From WHTK01 sp965197795 (GTDB lineage Bacteria; Chloroflexota; Dehalococcoidia; DSTF01; WHTK01), in assembly GCA_965197795.1 (NCBI GenBank), contig OZ240228.1, forward strand, positions 2,604,001-2,668,000: a stretch of 64,000 bases of DNA. Reading direction: 5' to 3'. Below are positions 41,376-50,082 of this stretch, piece after piece. Below the pieces are notes generated by a model, which saw only the letters and a list, made by a program, of their open reading frames with translations, was not told where the DNA came from and did no database searches. Each line of letters begins with the position of its first letter. Within the stretch, counting starts at the first letter, position 1. The position numbers and the translations under genes are program-made.

Positions 41376-42545
41376 CTAATAGTCGTAACTCAGGTCGCCG
41401 TCCAGGATCGCCCGCGAGATGATCACGCGCTGGATCTGGCTCGTACCCTCGACGATCATCAACTGCCGCGCGTCGCGATAGTGGCGCTCCAGCGGGTGCT
41501 CCTTCATGTAGCCCTGCGCGCCCATCACCTGCATCGCGTCGGACGACACCTTGACCGCCGCCTCCGTCGCCAGCGTCTTGCCGAACGATAGGTAGGCGGC
41601 GTCCTGCTTGCTGACGCGCCCCTGGTCCACCAGCCAGCCCGCTTTGTACACGGCCAGGCGAGCCGATTCGATGGCCAGCGCCATGTCGGCGAACATGAAC
41701 TGGATCGCCTGCAGCTCCGTCAACGGCCCGCCGAACGCCTTGCGCTCCCGAGCGTAGTTCAGCGCATAGCTCATGGCGCCCTCTGCGAGCCCGATGCCGC
41801 GCGCCCCGACCAGCGGTCGCACGCTGTTCAGCCCCAGCATCGCGTGGTTGAAGCCGCGCCCTTCCACGCCGCCGATCAGGTTCCCCGCCGACACGCGAAC
41901 GTCCTGCAGCGCGAAGTGCGCCGTCGGCACGCCGTTGACGCCCATCTTGCGGTCCGTCCGCGTGATCGTGAATCCCGGCGTGTCGGTCGGCACGATGAAT
42001 CCCGAAACACCGCGCACCCCGGCGTTGCGATCGGTCTTCGCGAAGACGGTGCAATAGTCCGCCACCGTGCCGCCTGAGGTGTAGATCTTCTCGCCGTTGA
42101 GCACGTAGTCGCTGCCGTCCTTGACGGCGTAAGTGCGCAAATTGGCAGCGTCTGAGCCGACCTCCGGCTCCGTGAGGCAAAACGACGAACGCATCTCACC
42201 ACTCGCGATCGGCCGGATCCACCGCTGCTTCTGCTCCTCCGTCCCGCCGATCAAGATCGGCTGCGTCGGCAGCATCGTCAGCAACAGCATCAGCCCTGAG
42301 GAGCAGCAATACTTCGCGACCTCCTCCACCGCCAGCACCATCGCCAGCGTCCCGGCGCCGCTGCCGCCGTACTGCTCCGGGATCGCCAGGCCCAGCAGCC
42401 CGATGTCCTTGTACGCCGCGAAGACGTCCTCCGGGTACTCGCCCGTCTCGTCGATTTCAGCCGCCCGCGGCGCGATCACCTCTCTGGCGACGCGGCGCGC
42501 CGTACCCTGGATCAGCTTCTGTGCCTCGGTCAACTCAAAGTCCAT
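41376..42545 (-). CDS. Acyl-CoA dehydrogenase
   Basis: A 389-residue flavoenzyme that oxidises an acyl-CoA at C2-C3. It has the FAD site LTEPEVGSDAANLRT (about 129-143), GEKIYTSGG, the ARERKAFG block, and the catalytic-base motif IVEGTSQIQR near the C-terminus (Glu about 367). The length is typical of short- or medium-chain enzymes. A MerR-type regulator is divergent 156 bases away, a usual pairing for acyl-CoA genes. The chain length of the substrate cannot be told. Confidence 0.93.
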   Translation of the reverse strand: MDFELTEAQKLIQGTARRVAREVIAPRAAEIDETGEYPEDVFAAYKDIGLLGLAIPEQYGGSGAGTLAMVLAVEEVAKYCCSSGLMLLLTMLPTQPILIGGTEEQKQRWIRPIASGEMRSSFCLTEPEVGSDAANLRTYAVKDGSDYVLNGEKIYTSGGTVADYCTVFAKTDRNAGVRGVSGFIVPTDTPGFTITRTDRKMGVNGVPTAHFALQDVRVSAGNLIGGVEGRGFNHAMLGLNSVRPLVGARGIGLAEGAMSYALNYARERKAFGGPLTELQAIQFMFADMALAIESARLAVYKAGWLVDQGRVSKQDAAYLSFGKTLATEAAVKVSSDAMQVMGAQGYMKEHPLERHYRDARQLMIVEGTSQIQRVIISRAILDGDLSYDY

Positions 42546-42701
42546 AGTTAGCCTCTGCCCCTGCTACTGCCCTGGTCGTCCCGTCGCCGTAGGATATGCC
42601 GCCCAATTGCTTGGGAAAACAGTACCGGCGGACGCCAGGATACATTCACTACGCTCTTCGTTTGTTTGACGTTTGCGTTAATGATAAGTACAGTTCGGAG
42701 C

Positions 42702-43187
42702 ATGGCAGACAAGCGCAAACCGGCGCCGGATGAGCCTTGCCTCCAGATTGGCGAGGTCGCGGATCGCACCGGCGTGACTCAACGCACGCTCCGTTTCTAC
42801 GAAGAGCGCGGCCTGCTCAAGCCGCCGACTCGCATGGACGGCGGCTTCCGCTTGTACTCTGCGGACGATGTCGAACGCGTCGAGCAGATCAAGCGGTTGC
42901 AAAGCTTGCTTGGCCTGACGCTCGCGGAGATCAAGGAGATGATCGAGGCCGCGGAGGTGCGTGAGGAGCTCAACGCCACCTTCCGCCCCGACCGCCCTAT
43001 CGATGAACAACTCGCCCGCGTTGGCCGCCGCATCGAGGTGACCCTGCGCCAGCACGACATCATCAGCGCCAAGCTGACCGCGATGCAGGACATGCGCATA
43101 GACCTCGAGGAGAAGCTCGAACGCTGGCGCCAGATAGTCGCCGACCTCGAGAAAGAGCGCGCCGGAGCCACCAAAGCCCGCGCCTGA
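42702..43187 (+). CDS. MerR-family transcriptional regulator
   Basis: A 161-residue regulator. The N-terminal MerR helix-turn-helix has LQIGEVADRTGVTQRTLRFY and EERGLLKPPTR; a long dimerisation helix (about 85-155) and a basic tail follow. It has no cysteine-rich metal site, so it is not a metal sensor of the MerR/ZntR type. Transcribed away from the acyl-CoA dehydrogenase, it most likely controls that gene. The ATG at 42702 is preferred to an upstream TTG at 42666. A perfect terminator follows. Confidence 0.88.
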   Translation: MADKRKPAPDEPCLQIGEVADRTGVTQRTLRFYEERGLLKPPTRMDGGFRLYSADDVERVEQIKRLQSLLGLTLAEIKEMIEAAEVREELNATFRPDRPIDEQLARVGRRIEVTLRQHDIISAKLTAMQDMRIDLEEKLERWRQIVADLEKERAGATKARA

Positions 43188-43205
43188 CCCTTACCAAGGC
43201 AAACG

Positions 43206-43234
43206 AAGACGCCCGGTTCGAGTCCGGGCGTCTT
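43206..43234 (+). terminator. Terminator after the MerR gene
   Basis: AAGACGCCCGG and CCGGGCGTCTT form an 11-bp stem with a seven-base loop, followed by GTTACG. It ends the MerR transcript. Confidence 0.85.
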
Positions 43235-43260
43235 GTTACGCTAAGCGCAGCCTAGCTTCA

Positions 43261-43307
43261 CTGTCATCCTGAGCCGCGACAGCAGACGAAGGATCAAAGC
43301 GTACCGT
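43261..43307. repeat. Family B interspersed repeat
   Basis: CTGTCATCCTGAGCCGCGAC then AGCAGACGAAGGATCAAAGC. One of the best-preserved copies of this family in the window. It lies in a 200-base gap without a gene. Confidence 0.85.
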
Positions 43308-43395
43308 CAGCGCCAACTGTTAGCCCGCCGCTAAACCCCACGGCCTCTCTGCGCGGCAGCCTGCCCGTCTGCGGTGTCGACGGGGCGGGGTACCC

Positions 43396-45441
43396 CTACG
43401 CGTGCTCCGCTTTCGCCGCCGACTCGATCACTTTCTTCGCGACGTGATCAGGCACCTCTTCATAGTGGTTGAACTCGATCTCGAAAGTGGCGCGGCCCTG
43501 CGTTAGCGATCGCAGGTCGGTGGCGTAGTGTTGCATCTCGGCCAGCGGCGCCTGCGCGTCGATCACCGTGCCCCGCTCCTCCGGCGTGATGCCCAGCACT
43601 CGCGCCCGCTTGCCGTTGAGGTCGGACACCAGATCGCCCGTGTAGGCCTCCGGGGTCTTGACCCGCACGTTGACGATCGGCTCCAGCAGCACCGGCGAGG
43701 CCTTCTCCGCCCCGGCCTTCATCGCCTGTGAACCGGCGAGCTTGAACGCCATCTCCGACGAGTCAACCGGATGTTCCTTGCCGTCGACCAGGCTAACCCG
43801 CACGTCGACCAGCGGGTTGTGCGTCAAGATCCCATCGATCATCGCCTCGTGCACGCCGTTTTCCACCGCCGGCACGTACTGCCGCGGCACCGAGCCGCCG
43901 ACCGTCTTGTTGACGAACTCAAAGCCGGAGCCGCGCTCCAGCGGTTCGATCTTCAGGGTCACCTTGGCGTACTGGCCGTGACCACCGGTCTGCTTCTTGT
44001 GCGTGAACTCTGAAGACGACGCCTTGGTCAGCGTCTCCTTGTACGGCACACGCGGCACCTGGTGCATGATCTCGGCGCCGAACTTGCGCTTCATTTTCTC
44101 GCAGGCGATTTCGACGTGCGATTCGCCAAGGCCCCCGAGGACCGCCTCGAACGTGTCCGGATCGCGGTGCAGATGCAGCGTTGGGTCCTCCTCCGCGATG
44201 CGCGACAGCGCTGAACTCATCTTCTCCGTGTCCGCCTTGGTCTTTGGAAAGACGGCCACCATGAAGACCGGCTTCGGGAAGTCGATCTGCGGCAACTTGG
44301 TCGCCGCTTCCTTCGTCGTCAGCGTGTCCGACGTCAGCGTTTCGCTAAGTTTCGGGACGCCGCCGATATCGCCCATCACCAGCCGCGACGTCGCCTCGTG
44401 CGTCTTGCCGTGTACCACGAACAGCTGACCGACCCGCTCGTCGACGCCCTTGTTCGCATTCCAGACGTGCGAATCGGCCTTGAGCGAGCCTGAGAAGACG
44501 CGCAGGAAGGTCAGCTTGCCCACGAAGGGGTCGGCCGTCGTCTTGAACACCTGAGCCACCAGCGCGCCGTCCGGGTCCACCTTCAAGTCGGTGCCGTCGT
44601 CCGTCTGGACCTTGGCTTCGGCCGGCGACGGGAAGTACTCCGTCAGCGCGTCCAGGAAATGCGTCACGCCGATCGTCTTGGTCGACGATGCCGCGAAAAC
44701 CGGCACCAGATCCCCAGATGCAATACCGATCGCCAGGCCTTTGCGGATCTCCTCGACCGTCAGCTCGCCGTTCTCCAGGAAGGCGTCTAGCAGTTCCTCG
44801 TCGTTCTCCGCGGCCGTCTCCATGAGCTGCGCCCGCTGAACCTCGATCTCGCCCGCCATGTCGGCCGGTACGGCGCCTTCCTCGCCCTTTTCGCCCAGGT
44901 AAGCCTTCTGCTCAACGAGGTCGACGACGCCCTGGAACGTGTCCTGGCTGCCGATCGGCAGGTAGAGCGCCACGCAGGAATGCCCCAGCTCCGACTGCAC
45001 CTGCTGCAACGCGCCGGAGAAGTCGGCGTTCTCACGGTCCATGCGGTTGATCAAAACGGCGCGCGGCTTGCCCGCCGAGATCTCCCACGCCAGCTCGGAG
45101 CCCACCTGCACGCCCGACACGGCGCATACCGTGATCACGGCCATGTCCGCCGCGCGCATCGCGCCGTAAGCATCACCGACGAAGTCGGCGTAACCTGGTG
45201 CGTCGATGATGTTGATCTTGTGGTCGTTCCACTCGATCGGCAGCAGCGACGCGTTGACGCTGACCTTGCGCTTCGTCTCGTCCGGGTCGAAGTCGGAAGA
45301 CGTCGTACCGTCATCGACTCTGCCCAGCCGGTTGATCGCGCCTGAAACAAAAAGGGCGGCCTCGACAAAAGACGTCTTGCCGGTGCCGCCGTGTCCCAGG
45401 AGAACCAGGTTGCGGATCTTTCCTGTCGGATATTCCTTCAT
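43396..45441 (-). CDS. EF-G-like translational GTPase (EF-G2 type)
   Basis: A 681-residue protein with the five-domain EF-G layout. G1 reads LLGHGGTGKTSF rather than AHIDAGKT, G3 is IDAPGYADF, and G4 is NRMDRE, all typical of the EF-G2/EF-G-like group rather than canonical FusA. Domain IV (about 470-590) and the C-terminal domain are complete. EF-G2 proteins bind ribosomes and GTP but often do not drive elongation. It stands alone, without the rpsL-rpsG-tuf neighbours of fusA. A TAGAATCGA promoter-like box lies about 73 bases upstream. Confidence 0.9.
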   Translation of the reverse strand: MKEYPTGKIRNLVLLGHGGTGKTSFVEAALFVSGAINRLGRVDDGTTSSDFDPDETKRKVSVNASLLPIEWNDHKINIIDAPGYADFVGDAYGAMRAADMAVITVCAVSGVQVGSELAWEISAGKPRAVLINRMDRENADFSGALQQVQSELGHSCVALYLPIGSQDTFQGVVDLVEQKAYLGEKGEEGAVPADMAGEIEVQRAQLMETAAENDEELLDAFLENGELTVEEIRKGLAIGIASGDLVPVFAASSTKTIGVTHFLDALTEYFPSPAEAKVQTDDGTDLKVDPDGALVAQVFKTTADPFVGKLTFLRVFSGSLKADSHVWNANKGVDERVGQLFVVHGKTHEATSRLVMGDIGGVPKLSETLTSDTLTTKEAATKLPQIDFPKPVFMVAVFPKTKADTEKMSSALSRIAEEDPTLHLHRDPDTFEAVLGGLGESHVEIACEKMKRKFGAEIMHQVPRVPYKETLTKASSSEFTHKKQTGGHGQYAKVTLKIEPLERGSGFEFVNKTVGGSVPRQYVPAVENGVHEAMIDGILTHNPLVDVRVSLVDGKEHPVDSSEMAFKLAGSQAMKAGAEKASPVLLEPIVNVRVKTPEAYTGDLVSDLNGKRARVLGITPEERGTVIDAQAPLAEMQHYATDLRSLTQGRATFEIEFNHYEEVPDHVAKKVIESAAKAEHA

Positions 45442-45810
45442 GGAGACTTGCCCTCAACGCACAAGCCTGCCGCTTCAGCAGGCGATCTCTCGAGGTTGCG
45501 AGGTTGATGGTCGATTCTAGCCCCTCGCTTCCAGCCTCGTAAAGACTGCGAGGTGGTCAACCCAGGCCATCTGGCAGAGGCCAGAATCGTCACGCTCCCT
45601 CGCCCACCCTGCTGTCATTCTGAGCCGTGCCGCCTCACGCCACTGTCATCCCGAGCCTCGCCGCCCAATCCTCTGTCATCCTGAGCCGCAGGCGAAGGAT
45701 CAAAACGCCCCGTCCTCCGATTACGCTCCCTAACCTGCTTCCGACACCCCACCGCAGCGCGTCAGCGATCGCCGTATGTCCGCGAGCCTGCACCCCGCTA
45801 CAATCCCCGG
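45442..45810. repeat. Gap with three degenerate family B repeats
   Basis: No gene. CTGTCATTCTGAGCC (45612), CTGTCATCCCGAGCC (45643) and CTGTCATCCTGAGCC (45672, followed by GCAGGCGAAGGATCAA) are three family B starts in a row. On the minus strand 45511-45520 reads CTAGAATCGA, a possible promoter for the EF-G-like gene. Confidence 0.75.
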
Positions 45811-46704
45811 ATGAACGCCCCCGACCAAACCCTGCAGCAGCGCGTTGCCCGCCTCATGGCCAAGACCCCCGTCGCCTGGCGCCGCGCCGCCGGCGGCTAC
45901 ACACCGGCGCAGCGCTGGATCGTCGACTTCGAAGACGGCACGTCCTGCTTCGCCAAGAGCGCCGCGGGCACGCCTGTCTCGCCGATGGACGAATGGCTGC
46001 GTCACGAGTACCACGTCTACTCGCACCTCGAAGCCGGCTTTATGCCCCGCCTGCTCGGCTGGGACGACGACGGCGCTCAGCCGCTGCTCATCCTCGAAGA
46101 CCTCAGCACCGCACGCTGGCCGCCGGCCTGGCTTCCCGGCGACATAGAATCCGTTTTCGGCATGCTCGCGCGCGTCCATACTTCAAGGCTTGATGTAGCG
46201 CCGTTCGAAGAGACTGACCCCGGTATCACCACGCACTGGTCGGAAGTCCGGCACGACCCGGAATCGTTCCTGTCGCTGGGGCTATGCAGCCGGGCCTGGC
46301 TGGACGCGGCGCTGCCACCGCTCATCGACGCCGCTCGTGTCGTAGATCTCTCGGGACGCGACCTCGTCCACTTCGACCTGCGCAGCGACAACATCTGCTT
46401 CGACGGCGACCGCGTCCTCTTGCTCGACTGGAATTTCGCCGCCCGCGGCAACCCCGACCTCGACATCGCGTCCTGGCTGCCCAGCCTGCACTCGGAGGGC
46501 GGCCCGCTGCCGGAAGACATCCTGCCGAACGCCCCGCAGTGGGCCGCGCTGATGAGCGGCTTCTTCGCCAGCCGTGCCGGCAAACCACCGATCCCCAACG
46601 CCCCGCGCGTCCGCGAGGTGCAGCGCAGCCAGCTACGCTCGGCGCTGCCCTGGGCCGCCCGCGCCCTCGGCCGGCCGCCGCTGGACGGCCCTAACGCGCC
46701 GTGA
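45811..46704 (+). CDS. Aminoglycoside phosphotransferase-like kinase
   Basis: A 297-residue protein with the APH/choline-kinase fold. Catalytic loop HFDLRSDN (187-194) and the metal-binding DWNFAARGNPDLDIA (about 209) are intact. LLILEDLS is the hinge. The ATP-binding N-lobe lysine is probably in SCFAKSAAG. Such chromosomal kinases phosphorylate a small hydroxyl substrate, and drug resistance cannot be assumed. The stop is followed at once by a copy of the yqeK tail. Confidence 0.85.
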   Translation: MNAPDQTLQQRVARLMAKTPVAWRRAAGGYTPAQRWIVDFEDGTSCFAKSAAGTPVSPMDEWLRHEYHVYSHLEAGFMPRLLGWDDDGAQPLLILEDLSTARWPPAWLPGDIESVFGMLARVHTSRLDVAPFEETDPGITTHWSEVRHDPESFLSLGLCSRAWLDAALPPLIDAARVVDLSGRDLVHFDLRSDNICFDGDRVLLLDWNFAARGNPDLDIASWLPSLHSEGGPLPEDILPNAPQWAALMSGFFASRAGKPPIPNAPRVREVQRSQLRSALPWAARALGRPPLDGPNAP

Positions 46705-46754
46705 GCAGCTCGTTGCGCGCCTCATTGCTGCGCGGGTGTACCTTGCCAGCCGCG
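46704..46754. repeat. Duplicate of the yqeK 3' end, copy A
   Basis: About 51 bases nearly identical to 47629-47678 (AGCAGCTCGTTGCGCGCCTC, then TGCTGCGCGGGTGTACC), differing by one inserted T and one G/A change. The two copies flank the methyltransferase gene in direct orientation. Confidence 0.9.
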
Positions 46755-46779
46755 CCGCGCTCTCGGCGGCTTCCTAGTC

Positions 46780-47610
46780 TTAGGACGAGACGGTGACCCT
46801 CAGGAATGTCGCAGAAATGGAGGTCGTGTCCGGGCTCGGACTTTCGTTCTGCTCCTTGAACAGAGCTTCCAGCTCTTCCTGCAAATCAGCAGCTCGGCCG
46901 TCCTTTTCGGCAGCCTCGAATGCATTCATCGTCGGCCCGTAGTAGCTGCGGAATTCTGCGACCAGTTCCTCGGGTGAGCTGGAGAAGTTGAAGGTGTATG
47001 TCTCCCTAACACACGAAATCTTCTCTTCCGGAATCCCAGCAGCGCCGAAGCGCTCGATAACGTTGTTCTCAATTCCCCAGCTCATGGGGCTGATCGTGCC
47101 CTCCGGGGGCGGTGGCGAACAGGCCGAGCTGATCCGGAGGATTTGAGCCACCAATGTCGGATCATTGGGAATCCAGTTACCCATGACCACGCGACCTCCG
47201 GGCCGCGTCACGCGCACCATCTCCTTGGCCACGTCAAACGGCTTTGGCGCAAACCTGGCGCCGAAGATGCTCACGACAAGGTCAAAGGAATCGTCTTGCA
47301 AGTCGCGCAAATCAGTTGCGTCGCCGACCTGGAACCTGCAATTTGTAAGGCCCAGCTCCCTTGCCCTCCGGTTGCCGGCCTCGACGAGGTTTCTCGCGAT
47401 GTCGACACCTAACACGTCCGCTCCCAACATGGCCTCAGGCATGGCAGTCGTTCCATCGCCGCAACCAAGGTCCAGGACCTTTAGGCCTTTCGTGATTCCG
47501 AGTCCTTGGACTAGCGCCTCTCCGCTTTCTCTCATGCTTTCCGCGATGCGTGTAAAATCGCCCTTCTCCCAAGCGCCTGGTTTGGATTGGCCTGGTTCGA
47601 AGTCACTCAA
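46780..47610 (-). CDS. SAM-dependent methyltransferase inserted beside yqeK
   Basis: A 276-residue class I methyltransferase. SAM motif I is LKVLDLGCGDGTT (about 43-55), with acidic motif II LGVDIARN and motif IV DSFDLVVSIFGARFAP. The region after about 180 is a cap-like domain. The substrate is not evident. It is flanked by two direct copies of the last 50 bases of yqeK, and its base composition is lower in GC than both neighbours, so it was probably acquired by insertion. It has its own start and no operon partner. Confidence 0.85.
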   Translation of the reverse strand: MSDFEPGQSKPGAWEKGDFTRIAESMRESGEALVQGLGITKGLKVLDLGCGDGTTAMPEAMLGADVLGVDIARNLVEAGNRRARELGLTNCRFQVGDATDLRDLQDDSFDLVVSIFGARFAPKPFDVAKEMVRVTRPGGRVVMGNWIPNDPTLVAQILRISSACSPPPPEGTISPMSWGIENNVIERFGAAGIPEEKISCVRETYTFNFSSSPEELVAEFRSYYGPTMNAFEAAEKDGRAADLQEELEALFKEQNESPSPDTTSISATFLRVTVSS

Positions 47611-47621
47611 GTACTCTCTTT

Positions 47622-48151
47622 CTACCTAAGCAGCTCGTTGCGCGCCTCGTTGCTGCGCGGGTGTACCTGCCAGCCGCGACGCACCGACTGCTCCAGGTTG
47701 TGGTCCAGATAGCGCAGCACCGCCGCGTCGATGTCGTCCTCGGCCAGCCGCCTCACCTCGGCCAGCGCCGCCTCGCGCGCCAGCTTGTGCGGCTCCACCT
47801 TGTCGGCCACGAACAGCACCTTCTCCAGCAGCGCCATGCCGTCTCGGGCCGTCGTGTGGCAGTCGACGCCCGCCAGCAGCTCCGCGTCGTCCAACTCGTA
47901 ATCGCGCCGCAGCATCGCCGCCGCAACGGGCCCGTGCACCAGGATCGGCGAAGCGCGCTCGATCGCGTCCGGCGTCAGGTCGTACTCCGTGGCCAGCCGC
48001 GCAACGCGGTATCGTCCTTGTGCCTCACCAGGTCGTGGCCCAGCGCCGCCAGCCGCACCGCCTCTTCCTCGACGCGGCGGATGTGCTCCCGCAGCCCCTT
48101 CGGCAGCGCCGCGACCGCCTCGCGTAACTGCACCTCGAGGTTGCTTGTCAT
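47622..48151 (-). pseudogene. yqeK: YqeK-type HD phosphohydrolase, frameshifted
   Basis: From the ATG at 48151 one frame gives LREHIRRVEEEAVRLAALGH and DLVRHKDD. From about 48012 the next frame continues VARLATEYDLTPDAIERASP, then LVHGPVAAAML, VDCHTTARDGM and FVADKVEP to the stop at 47622. The joined protein has all HD metal residues (HI, GHD, HG, CHTT, AD) of the Ap4A hydrolase YqeK. The stretch between the first helix and GHD is about ten residues shorter than usual, so an internal deletion may accompany the shift. Its 3' end is duplicated at 46704. Confidence 0.75.
47629..47678. repeat. Duplicate of the yqeK 3' end, copy B (in place)
   Basis: The original tail of yqeK, matching 46704-46754. 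It codes for the last residues of the protein (VHPRSNEARNELL). Confidence 0.9.
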
Positions 48152-48177
48152 CGCTTACGTCCCGTCCAGCCCATATT

Positions 48178-48352
48178 GTCATCCTGGAGCCGCGACAGCA
48201 GGCGAAGGACCAAAGCATCCCGTCAACCTCAACGCTCCGGGTCGCACCGATAGCCTATCCGCCACGCGGCAGCCTGGCCCGTCTGCCCGCCTGGCCCGTC
48301 TGCCCGCCTGGCCCGTCTGCCCGCCTGGCCCGCCTGCCCGTCTGCCCGTCTA
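48178..48352. repeat. Family B repeat and GCCCGTCTGCCC low-complexity run
   Basis: A family B unit at 48178-48223 is followed by 48270-48352, where GCCCGTCTGCCC and GCCTGGCCC alternate in tandem. Similar short runs are at 38560 and 62820. It separates yqeK and hinT. No gene. Confidence 0.8.
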
Positions 48353-48356
48353 GCGC

Positions 48357-48704
48357 CTATCCCTCGAAGCCCATCTGTCGCCCGCCTAGCAGGTGCATGT
48401 GCAGATGGAATATCGTCTGCCCGCCCTGCTCGCCGACGTTGAACGTTAGGCGATAGCCGTCGTCGTGCACGCCGTGCTCCACAGCCAGCGACTTCGCCAC
48501 CCCCACCATTTGCGCCAGCAACGCCCCGTGTTCTTCCGTGATCTCGCGCGCCGAGGGTATGTGTGCCTTCGGCATGATCAGCAAGTGCAGCGGCGCCCGC
48601 GGGTGCAAGTCCCGCACCGCGAAGACCTGCTCGTCCTCGTGCACCATCTCGACGTCCATCTCGTGGCCGGCCATCTTGCAGAACAGGCAGTCCGTTTCAC
48701 TCAC
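48357..48704 (-). CDS. HIT-family nucleotide-binding protein (HinT-like)
   Basis: A 115-residue histidine-triad protein. CLFCKMAGHE at the N-terminus is the usual zinc-like start, and the catalytic triad HLHMHLLGG lies at about 98-106. HinT proteins hydrolyse AMP-lysine and other phosphoramidates. The full-length family fold is present. It sits downstream of htpX on the same strand, with repeats between. Confidence 0.93.
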   Translation of the reverse strand: MSETDCLFCKMAGHEMDVEMVHEDEQVFAVRDLHPRAPLHLLIMPKAHIPSAREITEEHGALLAQMVGVAKSLAVEHGVHDDGYRLTFNVGEQGGQTIFHLHMHLLGGRQMGFEG

Positions 48705-48719
48705 GCCCGTATTCTACTC

Positions 48720-48840
48720 ACCCGCCATCCCGAGCCGCGCCAGCTCTCACCTGCCGTCCTGAAGCCGCGACAGCAGGCGAAGCACCAACCTCAACTGTCG
48801 TCCTGAGCCGCCTGGGCGAAGGACCAAAGCGCCTCATTCT
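48720..48840. repeat. Degenerate family B repeats
   Basis: CCATCCCGAGCCGCGCC, CCGTCCTGAAGCCGCGAC with AGGCGAAGCACCAA, and TGTCGTCCTGAGCCGC with GGGCGAAGGACCAAAGCG lie one after another. No gene. Confidence 0.75.
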
Positions 48841-48914
48841 CCTCGAACACCCGCGACGCCTGCCAATCGCCCCGTCCTCTGCGCGGCAGCCTGCCTGGCT
48901 GCCCCAAAACGAAG

Positions 48915-48938
48915 AAGAGGGGCCTCTCGGCCCCTCTT
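48915..48938 (-). terminator. Terminator after htpX
   Basis: AAGAGGGGCC and GGCCCCTCTT form a 10-bp stem with a four-base loop. On the minus strand it is followed by CTTCGTTTTGG. It lies 28 bases after the htpX stop. Confidence 0.85.
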
Positions 48939-48965
48939 TCGTGCTCGCGAAACCGAACGACGGCG

Positions 48966-49835
48966 CTACCGCCACTCGGCGTACCCCGCCATGGCACGCA
49001 GCCGGCGGATGCGCTCCTCGACCGGCGGGTGGGTCGAGAACAGGTGCGACAGCGAGAAGCCGCCCTGCTGCCGGAACGGGTGCATGATGTACAGCGACGA
49101 CACCGCTTCCGAGCTCGCCTTCTTCTCCATCGGCTGCGACTGCACTCCGCTGTGCAGCTTGCCCAGCGCCCGCGCCAGCGCCTCCGGGTCGCGCGTGTAC
49201 TCCGCGCCGCTGACGTCGGCCGCGTACTCCCGTGTCCGCGAGATCGCCATCTGCAGCACGCCTGCCACCAGCGCCGCGACCATCGACGCCAGGAACACGA
49301 AGATCAGGCCGTAGCCACCGCCGCGGCGGCCGCCGCCCAACAGCGCGCCCCACATCAGCATCATCTGCAGGTAGCTGATAGCGCCCGCGATCGTCGCCGC
49401 GATCGATGCCGTCAGCATGTCTCGATTCTTCACGTGGCCGATCTCGTGGCCGATCACGGCGCGCAACTCCTGGCGGTCCAGCAGCCGCTGGATCCCCGTC
49501 GTCACGGCCACCACCGCCTTCGAGGGGCTACGGCCTGTCGCGAAAGCGTTCGGCGACTCGTTTTGCACCACGAAAACCCTGGGCTTCGGGACGTCGGCCA
49601 GCATCGCCACTTCTTCGACTATGGCGTGCAGCTGCGGCTCTTCTTGCGCCGTGACTTCCTTGGCGCCCGCCATGCGCAGCGCCAGCTTGTCCGAGAACCA
49701 GAACGCGAAGAAGTTCATCACCAGCGCCAAGACCAGCGCGATCAGCGCCATCGTCGGCCCGCCAATCAGATAGCCCAGACCGACCAGCAGGCCGGCCAGT
49801 CCACCCAACATGATTGCGGTTTTCAGAGCGTTCAT
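48966..49835 (-). CDS. htpX: Protease HtpX
   Basis: A 289-residue M48 membrane zinc protease. Two N-terminal helices (about 5-45), the zinc motif HEIGH (130-134), two more helices (about 145-190) and a downstream glutamate in SRTREYAADVSGAEYT for the third ligand are present. It removes misfolded membrane proteins and is heat- or envelope-stress related in other bacteria. The second IS1595 insertion lies directly upstream of its promoter region. Confidence 0.94.
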   Translation of the reverse strand: MNALKTAIMLGGLAGLLVGLGYLIGGPTMALIALVLALVMNFFAFWFSDKLALRMAGAKEVTAQEEPQLHAIVEEVAMLADVPKPRVFVVQNESPNAFATGRSPSKAVVAVTTGIQRLLDRQELRAVIGHEIGHVKNRDMLTASIAATIAGAISYLQMMLMWGALLGGGRRGGGYGLIFVFLASMVAALVAGVLQMAISRTREYAADVSGAEYTRDPEALARALGKLHSGVQSQPMEKKASSEAVSSLYIMHPFRQQGGFSLSHLFSTHPPVEERIRRLRAMAGYAEWR

Positions 49836-49923
49836 TCCTAGTCCTTCCCCCTACGGCCACAAATTCGGCCCCACTACCCTTCGAATCTAATGGGAATTAT
49901 ATACCAATTTACCCCGCCGCCGA

Positions 49924-50082
49924 CTAGGAGGCGGCTTCCTTCCCTCGCTTTTGGAGCATCTTCCTCTCATGCTTGGGCCGCGTCCGCAACAGCGACTTCG
50001 TGACGTTGCCTGCCGTGTCACGGATCGACTCCGGCGGCTTACGCTTCATGGGGCGGCCTGGGTTGCGCTTCGCCTCACTCAT
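49924..50082 (-). CDS. 52-residue basic protein in the IS1595 island
   Basis: ATG at 50082 behind GGAGAT. The product is very basic (MSEAKRNPGRPMKRKPPES, then RTRPKHERKMLQKRGKE). It overlaps the end of the methyltransferase-HNH gene by four bases (ATGA), so it is co-translated with it. It may bind nucleic acid or be a small partner of the methyltransferase. No family is recognised. Too short for most gene callers. Confidence 0.6.
   Translation of the reverse strand: MSEAKRNPGRPMKRKPPESIRDTAGNVTKSLLRTRPKHERKMLQKRGKEAAS

Noticed and set aside
48270..48352. CRISPR-like array
   Set aside because: The GCCCGTCTGCCC units are short, contiguous and without unique spacers. It is a low-complexity tandem run; no cas gene is near.
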